The notes below the pieces were generated by a model. The model was not told the origin of the DNA, did no database searches, and saw only the letters and a program-made list of their open reading frames with translations. Shown here piece after piece: positions 30,215 through 37,440 of a stretch of DNA of 57,331 bases. Within the stretch, counting starts at the first letter, position 1, and each line of letters starts with the position of its first letter. Location of the stretch: the NCBI RefSeq assembly GCF_005405165.1, contig NZ_BJDN01000018.1:1-57331 (forward strand). Reading direction: 5' to 3'. Position numbers and translations under genes: made by a program. This DNA comes from Loigolactobacillus binensis (GTDB lineage: Bacteria; Bacillota; Bacilli; Lactobacillales; Lactobacillaceae).

Positions 30215-30215
30215 T
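30193..30215 (+). repeat. attL-type core in the 3' end of tRNA-Arg
   Basis: The last 20 bases of this interval (TCGATTCCAGTAGGGGTCAT) occur again unchanged at 31416-31435; over 23 bases the match is 22. Direct repeats of a tRNA 3' end bounding a segment are the classical product of tyrosine-integrase insertion. Confidence 0.85.
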
Positions 30216-30235
30216 AGCACTGTTTTATATCGTTT

Positions 30236-30314
30236 CATAGCGTTTGAAATTAGCGCTATGAATACCGTAACAAAGGCGTTTATATCAAAATAAAGTTTCA
30301 TATGATTTGATATA
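30236..30314. repeat. Two inverted repeats beside the att core
   Basis: CATAGCG (30236-30242) with CGCTATG (30254-30260), and TATATCAAA (30281-30289) with TTTGATATA (30306-30314). No T-run follows. They lie between the att core and the short direct repeats and may belong to the recombination site. Confidence 0.5.
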
Positions 30315-30326
30315 GTTTGAAGTGGA

Positions 30327-30493
30327 ACGTAGGTAAAAACGTAGGTAGTAAATTGAACTAAGTTGCGGGCGGGAAAGTCGTTACTCTTAAGTGAGTGGCG
30401 GCTATTTTTATACTGTCGAGTAGCAACTAGTAAAATCGAGTAGCACTAAGTAGCCAAAGGTAGTAATAAGTAGTAATAACAAGTAGATAAAAT
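30327..30493 (+). repeat. Cluster of short direct repeats resembling integrase arm sites
   Basis: ACGTAGGT occurs twice (30327-30334, 30339-30346). GGTAGTAAATT follows at 30344-30354. Then GAGTAGCAACTAG (30418), GAGTAGCACTAAG (30438), AAGTAGCCAAAGG (30448), GGTAGTAATAAG (30459), AAGTAGTAATAAC (30468) and AAGTAGATAAAA (30481). The TAG cores are spaced 20, 10, 10, 10 and 13 bp, close to helical phasing. From memory, the Tn916 integrase arm site contains GAGTAGTAAATTC, which these resemble. Confidence 0.55.
30377..30409 (+). terminator. Terminator-like hairpin after tRNA-Arg
   Basis: GTCGTTACTC pairs with GAGTGGCGGC using three G-U pairs, then ATTTTTA. It closely resembles the hairpin at 31464-31495, downstream of the second att repeat. 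Confidence 0.6.
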
Positions 30494-30554
30494 GCCATAG
30501 GGATGCCGTATAGCGCCACTATCTGCAGATAAGTGTGGAGATACTCAAACAATA

Positions 30555-30583
30555 TTGCCATTAGTGGCAACGCCCTATATACT
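30555..30583 (+). promoter_or_regulatory. Promoter inside the att-bounded segment
   Basis: TTGCCA (30555-30560), 17-bp spacer, TATACT (30578-30583). It would start an RNA near 30590 running through the small ORFs to the terminator at 30852-30881. Confidence 0.6.
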
Positions 30584-30681
30584 TAGTTCATGGTCAATTT
30601 AGGGAGTAGCTACCCTATTGCGGCTTAGTGATATAGCACAAAAGCCATATCATTACACTTTTTCTATAACAACGGGTGGTG

Positions 30682-30735
30682 ATGCTGATGTGCCACTTAG
30701 TAACGTGTGAGGTGCCCAAACAGTTTACGCCGTGA
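30682..30735 (+). CDS. Possible 17-codon leader ORF
   Basis: ATG CTG ATG to TGA encodes MLMCHLVTCEVPKQFTP. GGGTGG at 30674-30679 could serve the ATG at 30688. Its TGA overlaps the GTG of the next ORF (GTGA), an arrangement typical of translational coupling. Very short, so low confidence. Confidence 0.25.
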   Translation: MLMCHLVTCEVPKQFTP

Positions 30736-30818
30736 TACTTTTTATTCTCTCAAGGGCGGCAATCAACTTTGCCAAAGCTTACGAGATAATAAAAAAAGCT
30801 AACCACAAAAAGGGTTAG
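30732..30818 (+). CDS. Possible 28-residue toxin-like peptide
   Basis: GTG start overlapping the previous stop. The peptide is hydrophobic at first (ILFILSRAAINFA) and then basic (KAYEIIKKANHKKG). Its last codons lie within the hairpin that ends the opposing RNA. Size, polarity and overlap with an antisense RNA recall type I toxins, but the sequence does not match the Fst/Lpt pattern and the start is weak. Confidence 0.25.
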   Translation: MILFILSRAAINFAKAYEIIKKANHKKG

Positions 30819-30883
30819 CCACCAATTACCACGTGCTATAACTCACGCTAGGCGAACACCCCGCAACGGTGTTCGCTTTTTAT
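30791..30883 (-). ncRNA. Candidate antisense RNA of about 92 nt
   Basis: On the minus strand a strong promoter is present: TTGCAA (30912-30917), 16-bp spacer, TGC-extended TATTAT (30890-30895). It predicts a start near 30883. The RNA would open with the GCGAACACC/GGTGTTCGC hairpin and end at GGCTAACC/GGTTAGC followed by seven Ts (30791-30797). No ORF is present. It overlaps the 3' end of the plus-strand transcript and the last 9 codons of the 30732 ORF. Confidence 0.45.
30852..30881 (+). terminator. Intrinsic terminator of the plus-strand transcript
   Basis: GCGAACACC (30852-30860) pairs perfectly with GGTGTTCGC (30868-30876), then TTTTT. Confidence 0.85.
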
Positions 30884-31119
30884 ATACTCATAATAGCAAA
30901 ATTAGCAATAATTGCAAGTGATCACACCTTAAATTATTTGGCTTGATTCCTACTTAGAAAGTGAACATAAATGAACATGCCAGGGGGTCGTGATTCACCA
31001 CCTGTGCTTTTGCTTGATTCTTTTTTAGGGTGTCTGAAATGTCAGAATACAGCTTTAGGAGCTTAAAAAATTAGCCGAGCGCAATTGTTCTCTCGGCCGT
31101 GGGAAATTTTCCCTTGGAC

Positions 31120-31383
31120 TTACTTTAATCCTAACAATTCACCACTCATAAATGCTTCGGCAAATTGTAACAGGGCTTCTTTTTTACGTTGATTAAATTG
31201 TGTATAACCGTAACCAATTTCAAAGGCTAGGGATGTGCCAGTGGGTGGATAAGTAGTTAGGTATAAGCGAGTAAGAATATTCTGGCTAAGTTCATCACAG
31301 CAAGCAACAGCATTTTTTGCTGCGGCAACAATTTGTTGAGCGTTGGCAACACCAATTATATGATATAGATTTCTTTTCATCAA
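31120..31383 (-). CDS. Hypothetical protein in the att-bounded segment, 87 residues
   Basis: I do not recognise a family. The product is helical (NAQQIVAAAKNAVACCDELSQN; KEALLQFAEAFMSGELLGLK) with a central LYLTTYPPTGTSLAFEIGYGY. The ATG at 31380 (after an in-frame TTG) has no ribosome site. Just upstream in another frame an ATG at 31411 after TGGAATC encodes MAIQITFPEIDEKK, and an A-rich run joins the two frames. A one-base frameshift may therefore have broken a slightly longer gene that began beside the att site. Confidence 0.5.
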   Translation of the reverse strand: MMKRNLYHIIGVANAQQIVAAAKNAVACCDELSQNILTRLYLTTYPPTGTSLAFEIGYGYTQFNQRKKEALLQFAEAFMSGELLGLK

Positions 31384-31412
31384 TTTCAGGGAATGTAATT
31401 TGAATTGCCATA

Positions 31413-31435
31413 GGATCGATTCCAGTAGGGGTCAT
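31413..31435 (+). repeat. attR-type copy of the tRNA-Arg 3' end
   Basis: Matches 30193-30215 at 22 of 23 bases, including 20 identical in a row. No tRNA body precedes it. It marks the right boundary of the inserted segment. Confidence 0.85.
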
Positions 31436-31463
31436 TTCAATCCAATTAAGTGTAGACAGCAAA

Positions 31464-31495
31464 AGCCGTTGCTCAGGAGAGTAGCGGCTATTTTT
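31464..31495 (+). terminator. Terminator downstream of the attR repeat
   Basis: AGCCGTTGCTC (31464-31474) pairs with GAGTAGCGGCT (31479-31489), then ATTTTT. Probably the tRNA-Arg terminator displaced by the insertion, since its arms resemble the hairpin at 30377-30409. Confidence 0.7.
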
Positions 31496-31540
31496 GTGCA
31501 ATGAATTTTTGCTATTTCGTTACTTTTTATTGATTCCAGT

Positions 31541-31564
31541 TAAAAAGCCTAGCGCGACTAGGCT
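31541..31564 (-). terminator. Terminator of the 54-residue ORF
   Basis: AGCCTAG (31546-31552) pairs with CTAGGCT (31558-31564). The five As before it give the T-run on the minus strand. Confidence 0.65.
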
Positions 31565-31585
31565 AATTACGAAAAATATATGGTG

Positions 31586-31750
31586 CTAATCAAAGGTGTA
31601 CAGCGGGCCGCGATTAAGTTTACGCGCGTTGACTTGTTCAAGTGCTAAGGGCAACGGTGCAGGTTCAGAACGCTGAATATGCTCGGCAAAGGTTTTAGCT
31701 TTTATCAAAAGACGCTGGCCTAACTTAAGCTTAGATTCTGGTTTAGTCAT
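31586..31750 (-). CDS. Small hypothetical protein, 54 residues
   Basis: A basic soluble peptide starting MTKPESKLKLGQRLLIKAK and ending LNRGPLYTFD, with the Pro-rich centre EPAPLPLALEQ. AAGGAGTGTG stands before the ATG, a terminator follows the stop by 22 bp, and a promoter (TTGCTT at 31898-31903, 18 bp, TATACT at 31874-31879) lies upstream on the minus strand. A complete small gene by structure; no family recognised. It lies just outside the att-bounded segment. Confidence 0.6.
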   Translation of the reverse strand: MTKPESKLKLGQRLLIKAKTFAEHIQRSEPAPLPLALEQVNARKLNRGPLYTFD

Positions 31751-31965
31751 GGATGACACACTCCTTAAATATTAATAATCAGGGGGGCGTTAACATGTGT
31801 TCAAAACAGGCCTTTTGCAATCGTTCAAGCTACATAGGAGCGTGCACCAAACGACTGACATTTACTTATTGTTAGTATAACGAATGATCCTGCTTTGAAG
31901 CAAAATAAATGCAGCACCGGTCAATAAATTTGTCATCAATGATTAATCAGGAGGAAGGAATTTTC

Positions 31966-32022
31966 GTGGAAGTTACTTGTTGCCGGTATGTGATGGAGAA
32001 AATTTCAAATTGTGTTCGTTAA
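31966..32022 (+). CDS. Possible 18-residue peptide with strong ribosome site
   Basis: GTG to TAA encodes MEVTCCRYVMEKISNCVR (three cysteines). AGGAGGAAGGAA immediately precedes the GTG at good spacing, unusually strong for so short an ORF. It lies 60 bp before the TetR-family gene and could be a leader peptide or the residue of a lost gene. Confidence 0.25.
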   Translation: MEVTCCRYVMEKISNCVR

Positions 32023-32082
32023 AAATTCACAGGCTTCTGTTATTTTTAAGCCAATGACTAAATCAGATTAGGGGCGCAGATA

Positions 32083-32697
32083 ATGGTTAGAAAAAAAGAA
32101 ATCACGCGGGAAAGAATTTTGACGGTTGCGTATGAGTTAGTTGTGACGCAAGGCTTTGCCAATTTTACTGCTCGCAAAGTTGCTCATGCCATTGATTGTT
32201 CAACGCAACCGCTATATCAAGAATTTGGTTCAATGGCTGACTTGAAGCAAGCAATTTTGGTGAAGTTGCAGCATTATTTAGTTAGTCAAGTTTTTAACCA
32301 AGAAGTCACTGGTGATCGGATACTAGATCTTGCCTTAGATTATATTCAATTTGCCGAAAACAATCCAAAATTATACCGGGCAATTTTTATTGAGGATCAT
32401 TTTGGAGCCAATGCGATGCAGGACTTCACTTATCATTACGGACGCCGAGTGCTGGCTGCTTATAAGCCAGCACAACAGCTAGCGGCGGCAAATCGTGAAA
32501 ATGTAATCACGGGAATGTGGATCATTGCCCAGGGAGTTGCTTCGTTGGTTTCGGCTGGTTTTATTACGATCAGCCAGAAACAAGTGATCAATTTATTACA
32601 GGCCGCGTTGTATGATTTCATCCATAATGATCGGCTTGAAGATGGTGCCATTACCGTTAATTCGTTACAAAGCTTAAATCAATTGACTAAAATATAG
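32083..32697 (+). CDS. TetR/AcrR-family transcriptional regulator
   Basis: The 204-residue protein has an N-terminal TetR helix-turn-helix: ITRERILTVAYELVVTQGFANFTARKVAHAIDCSTQPLYQEFGS (residues about 6-49). The C-terminal ligand-binding part is helical and divergent. It probably represses transcription until it binds a small ligand. No divergent target gene is adjacent: the next gene is convergent flavodoxin, and on the left are only the small ORFs at 31586 and 31966. AGGGGC upstream is a modest ribosome site. Confidence 0.88.
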   Translation: MVRKKEITRERILTVAYELVVTQGFANFTARKVAHAIDCSTQPLYQEFGSMADLKQAILVKLQHYLVSQVFNQEVTGDRILDLALDYIQFAENNPKLYRAIFIEDHFGANAMQDFTYHYGRRVLAAYKPAQQLAAANRENVITGMWIIAQGVASLVSAGFITISQKQVINLLQAALYDFIHNDRLEDGAITVNSLQSLNQLTKI

Positions 32698-32698
32698 T

Positions 32699-32750
32699 AA
32701 AAAGACGTCCCGTCTAAAAATCAATTCGATTTTAGACGGGACGTCTTTTT
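32699..32750. terminator. Bidirectional terminator, TetR gene / flavodoxin
   Basis: A perfect 21-bp stem around GACGTCCCGTC/GACGGGACGTC with A5 and T5 flanks (arms 32699-32719 and 32730-32750). Confidence 0.95.
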
Positions 32751-32766
32751 ATGGGTTCAATTTGTG

Positions 32767-33219
32767 CTATAAACTTGCTGTCTTTTCAACTAAACTTTTA
32801 GCGAAAGCTTCTAAATGTTCAATATCTTCTTCTTCGGCCTCTAAATCGACTTTGACGATATCAGCCCCCTTGATGGCACCAGTTTTTTCAAAGGCAGCGG
32901 CGAAATCATCGACGGATTTGCCAAAGCTATCATCATAGAAGGTATCGCCGGAGCCGCAGACACCATAAACCTTGCCGCTTAGGTCTTCTTCTTGTAGATC
33001 AGCGTAGAAATCAACGGCTTCATCAGGTAGTTCGCCATCACCATAGGTATAGGTTGCGACAATACAAATGTCAACGTCGGCGAAATCCTCAGTGTCGGCC
33101 TGCGAAATTTCGCTAACATCAACATCAACTCCTAAATTTTCCAAGGCTTCAGAAACAATATCGGCAATTTCTTCATTATTACCGGTCATACTTGCATAAA
33201 TTATTTTTGCACTAGCCAT
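32767..33219 (-). CDS. Flavodoxin
   Basis: The 150-residue acidic protein has the FMN phosphate loop YASMTGNNEEIADIV at the N-terminus, TYTYGDGELPD, and the GVCGSGDTFYDDSFGK loop. It carries electrons by bound FMN. Length fits the short-chain class. AAAGGAGCG precedes the ATG. Own promoter at 33320-33348; shared terminator downstream. Confidence 0.93.
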   Translation of the reverse strand: MASAKIIYASMTGNNEEIADIVSEALENLGVDVDVSEISQADTEDFADVDICIVATYTYGDGELPDEAVDFYADLQEEDLSGKVYGVCGSGDTFYDDSFGKSVDDFAAAFEKTGAIKGADIVKVDLEAEEEDIEHLEAFAKSLVEKTASL

Positions 33220-33319
33220 CTAATCGCTCCTTTAACGCATTAATTTACTTAATAAAATGTGAATCTAGATCGTTTTAGCGATCATCGGATGTCTAAATTA
33301 GTTGTTTCGATCCAGATTG

Positions 33320-33348
33320 ATTATAGCAAAGATTCTGACTGATGAAAA
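33320..33348 (-). promoter_or_regulatory. Promoter of flavodoxin gene
   Basis: On the minus strand TTTTCA (33343-33348), 17-bp spacer, TGC-extended TATAAT (33320-33325). Confidence 0.6.
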
Positions 33349-33451
33349 TATTCATGGTAAATTAGTTGTGTTAGGTACCGCTGTATTTTCGTGCTAAAAT
33401 AAGAAGGACGCTTTTTAAGCGCGATTTTTTAAGTGAAGGCAGGGCTAATAT

Positions 33452-34402
33452 TTGGCTAAAAGTAAGGCGCGGCAACTGCTACCTATGAACCGACGTCAGC
33501 GTAGATGGCGTTTTGTCTATCTGCTGATCGCCCAATTAAAAACTTCAGGTATCAATGATGCAGCGGTGGTCGTCGCATTTTGGGAACTACTTTCGTTGTT
33601 TCCCTTGATCATCTTTGCCGGCAACGTGGTGCCACTGTTACATATTGATGGACAGAACATACTTGATTACGCGGTTACTGCAATCCCGCCTACGATCGCT
33701 AAACAAATTCTACCGATTGCGGAACATTTTATGCCTAAAGGCAATAGCAATAGTAGTCTGCTATCAATTGGTGCGATCGGGACTTGGTGGGCCGGCAGCC
33801 GAGGTGTTAACGCGTTAAAACGGATGATGGATCGTACTTACGGCGTGCTTGGTCAACAGAATCCAATTTTATTGCGGGCGATTTCCTTATTAATGACTGT
33901 TTTATTGGCAATCGCGTTGGTGATGATCGTGGTCATTTTCAGTTTCGGTCAGCAAGTTTTGGATTGGGTTACGCCATTATTAAATATTCCAGTTAGTTTA
34001 CCGCATTTATTTAGTACTTTGAAATGGCCGGTAACCTCAACGGTGGTTTTTTTAATGCTGGTTTTGATTTATTATTTATTGCCTAACGTAAAATTACGGC
34101 TGCGCAGTGTGCTGCCGGGGGCGCTTTTGACCACGATCGGCTGGTTGTTGTTATCCCAATTGTTTTCATTGTACGTCCGTTATTTTGCACAAACCGTATT
34201 GAGTTATGGAACCATTGGTTTTTTTATTGTATTATTATTATGGCTGGATTTTTCTGCTTGGATCATGATGTTTGGTGCGATGATCAATGTGGTATTTCAG
34301 TACACTTTTTTTGGTGAAGTAGAGCGTAATAATGGTCGTATGCAACATTTACATTCACGAAAAAAGACGGAAACTGCCAATGAAAGCAAAAATACGGTAT
34401 AA
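33452..34402 (+). CDS. YihY/BrkB-family membrane protein
   Basis: The 316-residue protein has about six membrane helices. The family pattern is visible: AVVVAFWELLSLFPLIIFAGNV near the start, IGTWWAGSRGVNALKRMMDRTYGV, LPNVKLRLRSVLPGALLTTIGWLL, and YGTIGFFIVLLLWLDFSAWIMMFGAMINVVFQY. The role is not settled; the once-proposed RNase BN activity belongs to another protein. Start is TTG. An extended -10 (TGCTAAAAT, 33392-33400) lies upstream. galU follows. Confidence 0.88.
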   Translation: MAKSKARQLLPMNRRQRRWRFVYLLIAQLKTSGINDAAVVVAFWELLSLFPLIIFAGNVVPLLHIDGQNILDYAVTAIPPTIAKQILPIAEHFMPKGNSNSSLLSIGAIGTWWAGSRGVNALKRMMDRTYGVLGQQNPILLRAISLLMTVLLAIALVMIVVIFSFGQQVLDWVTPLLNIPVSLPHLFSTLKWPVTSTVVFLMLVLIYYLLPNVKLRLRSVLPGALLTTIGWLLLSQLFSLYVRYFAQTVLSYGTIGFFIVLLLWLDFSAWIMMFGAMINVVFQYTFFGEVERNNGRMQHLHSRKKTETANESKNTV

Positions 34403-34403
34403 T
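34398..34403 (+). promoter_or_regulatory. -10 element of the galU promoter
   Basis: TATAAT overlaps the BrkB-like gene's stop codon region; the -35 is weak (CTGCCA at 34374-34379, 18-bp spacer). A leader of about 100 nt precedes galU. Confidence 0.45.
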
Positions 34404-34509
34404 GAATTTAATTTGACGACGCTTTCGCTAACCGCGAGGCTATTTTTGTTCCGTTAAATCATTAGGCGTAATCGCCAAGTTGAAATTCGCAAGGAGGAGT
34501 AGTTACATA

Positions 34510-35394
34510 ATGAAGGTTCGTAAAGCAATTATCCCGGCTGCTGGGCTGGGTACGCGTTTATTACCGGCAACTAAAGCAATGGCTAAGGAAATGTTGCCGA
34601 TCGTGGATGTGCCCACGATTCAATTTCTAGTTGAGGAAGCTAAAGCTGCCGGGATCGAAGATATTTTGATCATTACTGGTAAAGGCAAGCGGCCGATCGA
34701 GGATCATTTTGATTCGGTGCCGGAGCTAGAAATGGTTTTGAAAAAGCGGCATAAAGATAAGTTGCTAAAATTAGTTGAAAGCACAACTGATATTGGGGTC
34801 CGTTTGTTTTTCATTCGACAATCTTATCCTAAAGGCTTAGGCGATGCCGTTCGGTTGGCCCAGGACTTTGTGGCTGACGAACCTTTTGTTGTCATGTTAG
34901 GTGACGACATCACGCAATCCAAGATTCCGTTAACTAAGCAGTTAATGAACGATTACGATAAAACTCACGCTTCGACTTTAGCCGTTGTAAAGGTTCCCCA
35001 TGATGAAGTTTCTAAATATGGTGTGATCAAGCCAGTTGCGGAAACTGAAAAGGGTTTGTACAACGTGCAAAGTTTTGTCGAGAAACCAAAACCAGATCAA
35101 GCACCAAGTGATTTGGCTATTATTGGGCGCTATTTATTTACACCCGAAATTTTTGATAGTTTGAATATTCAAAAACCAGATGCCGGTGGCGAAATTCAAT
35201 TAACCGACGCTATCGACCACATGAATAAAACGCAGCGGGTCTTTGCTCGTGAGTTTACTGGTAAACGTTACGATACAGGGAATAAACTTGGTTATTTAAC
35301 GACTAATATTGAATTTGGTCTGCAACATCCAGAAATCAAGGATGAGTTACGCGACTACATTATTAAATTAGGCCATAAATTAAGTCAGAACTAA
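34510..35394 (+). CDS. galU: UTP-glucose-1-phosphate uridylyltransferase
   Basis: The 294-residue enzyme makes UDP-glucose from UTP and glucose-1-phosphate. The nucleotide-binding motif [21 protein letters not shown] is at the N-terminus; [18 protein letters not shown] and [10 protein letters not shown] are typical. The frame is open from 34480, but AAGGAGGAG at 34490-34498 sets the ATG at 34510 ([12 protein letters not shown]). UDP-glucose feeds the glycolipid synthases at 50766-53006 among others. Confidence 0.96.
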   Translation: MKVRKAIIPAAGLGTRLLPATKAMAKEMLPIVDVPTIQFLVEEAKAAGIEDILIITGKGKRPIEDHFDSVPELEMVLKKRHKDKLLKLVESTTDIGVRLFFIRQSYPKGLGDAVRLAQDFVADEPFVVMLGDDITQSKIPLTKQLMNDYDKTHASTLAVVKVPHDEVSKYGVIKPVAETEKGLYNVQSFVEKPKPDQAPSDLAIIGRYLFTPEIFDSLNIQKPDAGGEIQLTDAIDHMNKTQRVFAREFTGKRYDTGNKLGYLTTNIEFGLQHPEIKDELRDYIIKLGHKLSQN

Positions 35395-35406
35395 TAGGCA
35401 TAATCC

Positions 35407-35448
35407 AAATAGGCGTTCAGAATCGGCAACGATTCTGAACGCCTATTT
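35407..35448. terminator. Bidirectional terminator, galU / YbjQ
   Basis: Perfect 18-bp stem AAATAGGCGTTCAGAATC / GATTCTGAACGCCTATTT around GGCAAC. Confidence 0.92.
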
Positions 35449-35455
35449 ACTTGAT

Positions 35456-35785
35456 CTATTTAAATTTTACCGCAGTTCCGTACGCCGCAATGGTTTCCAT
35501 TCCGTCAGTGATCGAATCGGAATCGAAGCGCATCATGACGACGGCATCAGCGCCTAAGGCAACGGCGTTTTCGCGTAAACGCGTGATGGCGACATCCCGG
35601 GCCTCGGTTAACAGCTCTGTATAGGCGTGAATTTCGCCACCAGCTAAACTTTTTAGACCGGCACCAATATTGCGGGCAATATTTTTAGACTGCGTGGTCA
35701 GGCCAAATACTGCGCTGATAATTTCATATTCTTTTCCAGGAATCCGTTCCGTTGTGGTCACTAAAATTTTGTTGTCCATAAGCAT
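35456..35785 (-). CDS. YbjQ-family (UPF0145) protein
   Basis: The 109-residue protein has the YbjQ pattern: [53 protein letters not shown] and [16 protein letters not shown]. It forms oligomers and has been called a heavy-metal-binding domain protein, but the function is unproven. AAGGAGG stands 5 bases before the first ATG and 11 before a second (35779); either may be used. It follows rlmD on the same strand by 86 bp. Confidence 0.85.
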   Translation of the reverse strand: MLMDNKILVTTTERIPGKEYEIISAVFGLTTQSKNIARNIGAGLKSLAGGEIHAYTELLTEARDVAITRLRENAVALGADAVVMMRFDSDSITDGMETIAAYGTAVKFK

Positions 35786-35871
35786 TGCAGCCTCCTTCTA
35801 ATGATAAAAATCATGAAGTGCCAAAATTGTTTTCCACCATAAACACGTTTAGTTTACCATATGAAAACGAT

Positions 35872-37269
35872 TTAACGGTAAAGATTTCGTTTTTCTAGGC
35901 GCACAATTGCTTCCACCCGTGCAGTTTGTGGGAACATATCGATCGATTGAATATAGTCAACATTATAGACCGCAGTGAGTTTGACTAAATCACGAGCCAA
36001 GGTTGAAGGGTTGCAACTGATGTAAACGAATTTTTGGGGGCGGCTATCAATAATTGCCTGCAATAGTGCCGGATCGAGACCTGTTCGTGGTGGATCGACA
36101 ACCAATGCATCAGGAGCAAAACCAGCGGCTAACCATTGGGGAAGTAATTCTTCAGCTTTACCAACCTCATATTTGGCGTTGGTGATTTGATTCAAGGCAG
36201 CATTGGCCTGTGCATCGGCAATGGCGGCCGGGACAATATCCATTCCCCGAACTTCACTGGCGGTGTCCGCTAATGATAGGCCAATCGTGCCGACACCACA
36301 GTAGGCATCGACTAAACTTTCATGAGCTGCTAATTGTAGCGCTTCTCGAGCTAAGGCATACATTTTGGCCGTCTGTGCTGGGTTTAGCTGAAAGAATGCA
36401 CGGGCTGATAATTTAAAGGTCAACCCAGCTAACGTTTCAGTAATATAGTCGTCCCCAGCAAGATTAAAGGTTTCAGCTCCCCAAACCAGCGAAGTACGGC
36501 CCTGATTAATGTTTTGCATAATTGAAGTGACCTGCGGCAGTTCTTCTTGAATGCGACTGAGCAGCGCCCGTTTGTGCGGTAATTTACGTGAATTAGTTAC
36601 AAAAGTAAGCTGCAGGTGCCCAGTGCTGAAAGATTCGCGAACCACTAAAGTTTTAACGATCCCAGAATTCTGTTCTTCATCGTAAATGGGGATGGCTAAT
36701 TCTTCCAATAAAGCAGCAACATGACGAATCACATGGATCGTCATTGGCCGTTGGGTACTAAATGTTTTCAGATCCACTAATTGATGACTGTGTTCTTGGT
36801 ATAAACCAGCGGCAACATGCCCTGCAATTGTCCGCACTTGGAATTGCGCCTTATTGCGATATTCATAGGGGGTGGTCATACCAATTGTTGGCCGCAGGGT
36901 GTAATGTTGGTAGCCACGGGGTTTAAATTTTTCCAATGCTTGTCGGATCACATCGACTTTAAATTCGAGCTGGGCCGGGTAACTTAAATGTTCGAGTTCA
37001 ATTCCCCCAACGTGACCATAATAAGTGGCATCCCGAGGACTAACGCGCTGTGCACTAGTTTGCCGCAGCTTATGAATTTTAGCGGTCACAAACTTTGGCG
37101 CGATAGCCGTCACTTCGGCGACGATCACTTCTGTAGGTAGGGCACCTTTAACGAAAACAATTGTCCGTTTATAATAGCCGATCCCCTCGCCATTGATGCC
37201 AAGTCGTTTGATCGTTAAGGGAAAATGCTGACCAACTTGAATGTTGTGAAAATAAGTAACTTTAGGCAT
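35872..37269 (-). CDS. rlmD: 23S rRNA (uracil-5-)-methyltransferase, RlmD/RumA family
   Basis: The 465-residue protein has an N-terminal TRAM domain (IQVGQHFPLTIKRLGINGEG..FVKGALPTE), the SAM-binding motif LVDAYCGVGTIGLSLA, VVDPPRTGLDP, and the catalytic cysteine in VYISCNPSTLARDL. It methylates C5 of a uracil in 23S rRNA. The cysteine cluster that holds an Fe-S centre in E. coli RumA is not evident, as in many Gram-positive members (RlmCD-like). Start: GGAGGAAATC fixes the ATG at 37269 (MPKVTY); upstream in-frame ATGs lack a site. Confidence 0.9.
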   Translation of the reverse strand: MPKVTYFHNIQVGQHFPLTIKRLGINGEGIGYYKRTIVFVKGALPTEVIVAEVTAIAPKFVTAKIHKLRQTSAQRVSPRDATYYGHVGGIELEHLSYPAQLEFKVDVIRQALEKFKPRGYQHYTLRPTIGMTTPYEYRNKAQFQVRTIAGHVAAGLYQEHSHQLVDLKTFSTQRPMTIHVIRHVAALLEELAIPIYDEEQNSGIVKTLVVRESFSTGHLQLTFVTNSRKLPHKRALLSRIQEELPQVTSIMQNINQGRTSLVWGAETFNLAGDDYITETLAGLTFKLSARAFFQLNPAQTAKMYALAREALQLAAHESLVDAYCGVGTIGLSLADTASEVRGMDIVPAAIADAQANAALNQITNAKYEVGKAEELLPQWLAAGFAPDALVVDPPRTGLDPALLQAIIDSRPQKFVYISCNPSTLARDLVKLTAVYNVDYIQSIDMFPQTARVEAIVRLEKRNLYR

Positions 37270-37371
37270 GATTTCCTCCATCATTTCAATTTAAATAAAA
37301 AACTTCTGCTTAAATTTGCTGTTCCAGTATAACATAGCGCCGCGAACTGTGGCGAAAAAGCGAACAGACAT

Positions 37372-37399
37372 TTGCATCTGCAGTGGTGCTTGTTATAAT
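37372..37399 (+). promoter_or_regulatory. Promoter of recX
   Basis: TTGCAT (37372-37377), 16-bp spacer, TGT-extended TATAAT (37394-37399). Confidence 0.65.
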
Positions 37400-37440
37400 T
37401 AAAGCAAAACGATTTATAGAGCAAGGAGGGCACAACCACG

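Noticed and set aside
30306..30360. Translation YSLKWNVGKNVGSKLN before a stop recalls the C-terminal tail of some phage integrases.
   Set aside because: Only 16 residues, preceded by a stop, and no catalytic motifs; the same bases are better described as short direct repeats.
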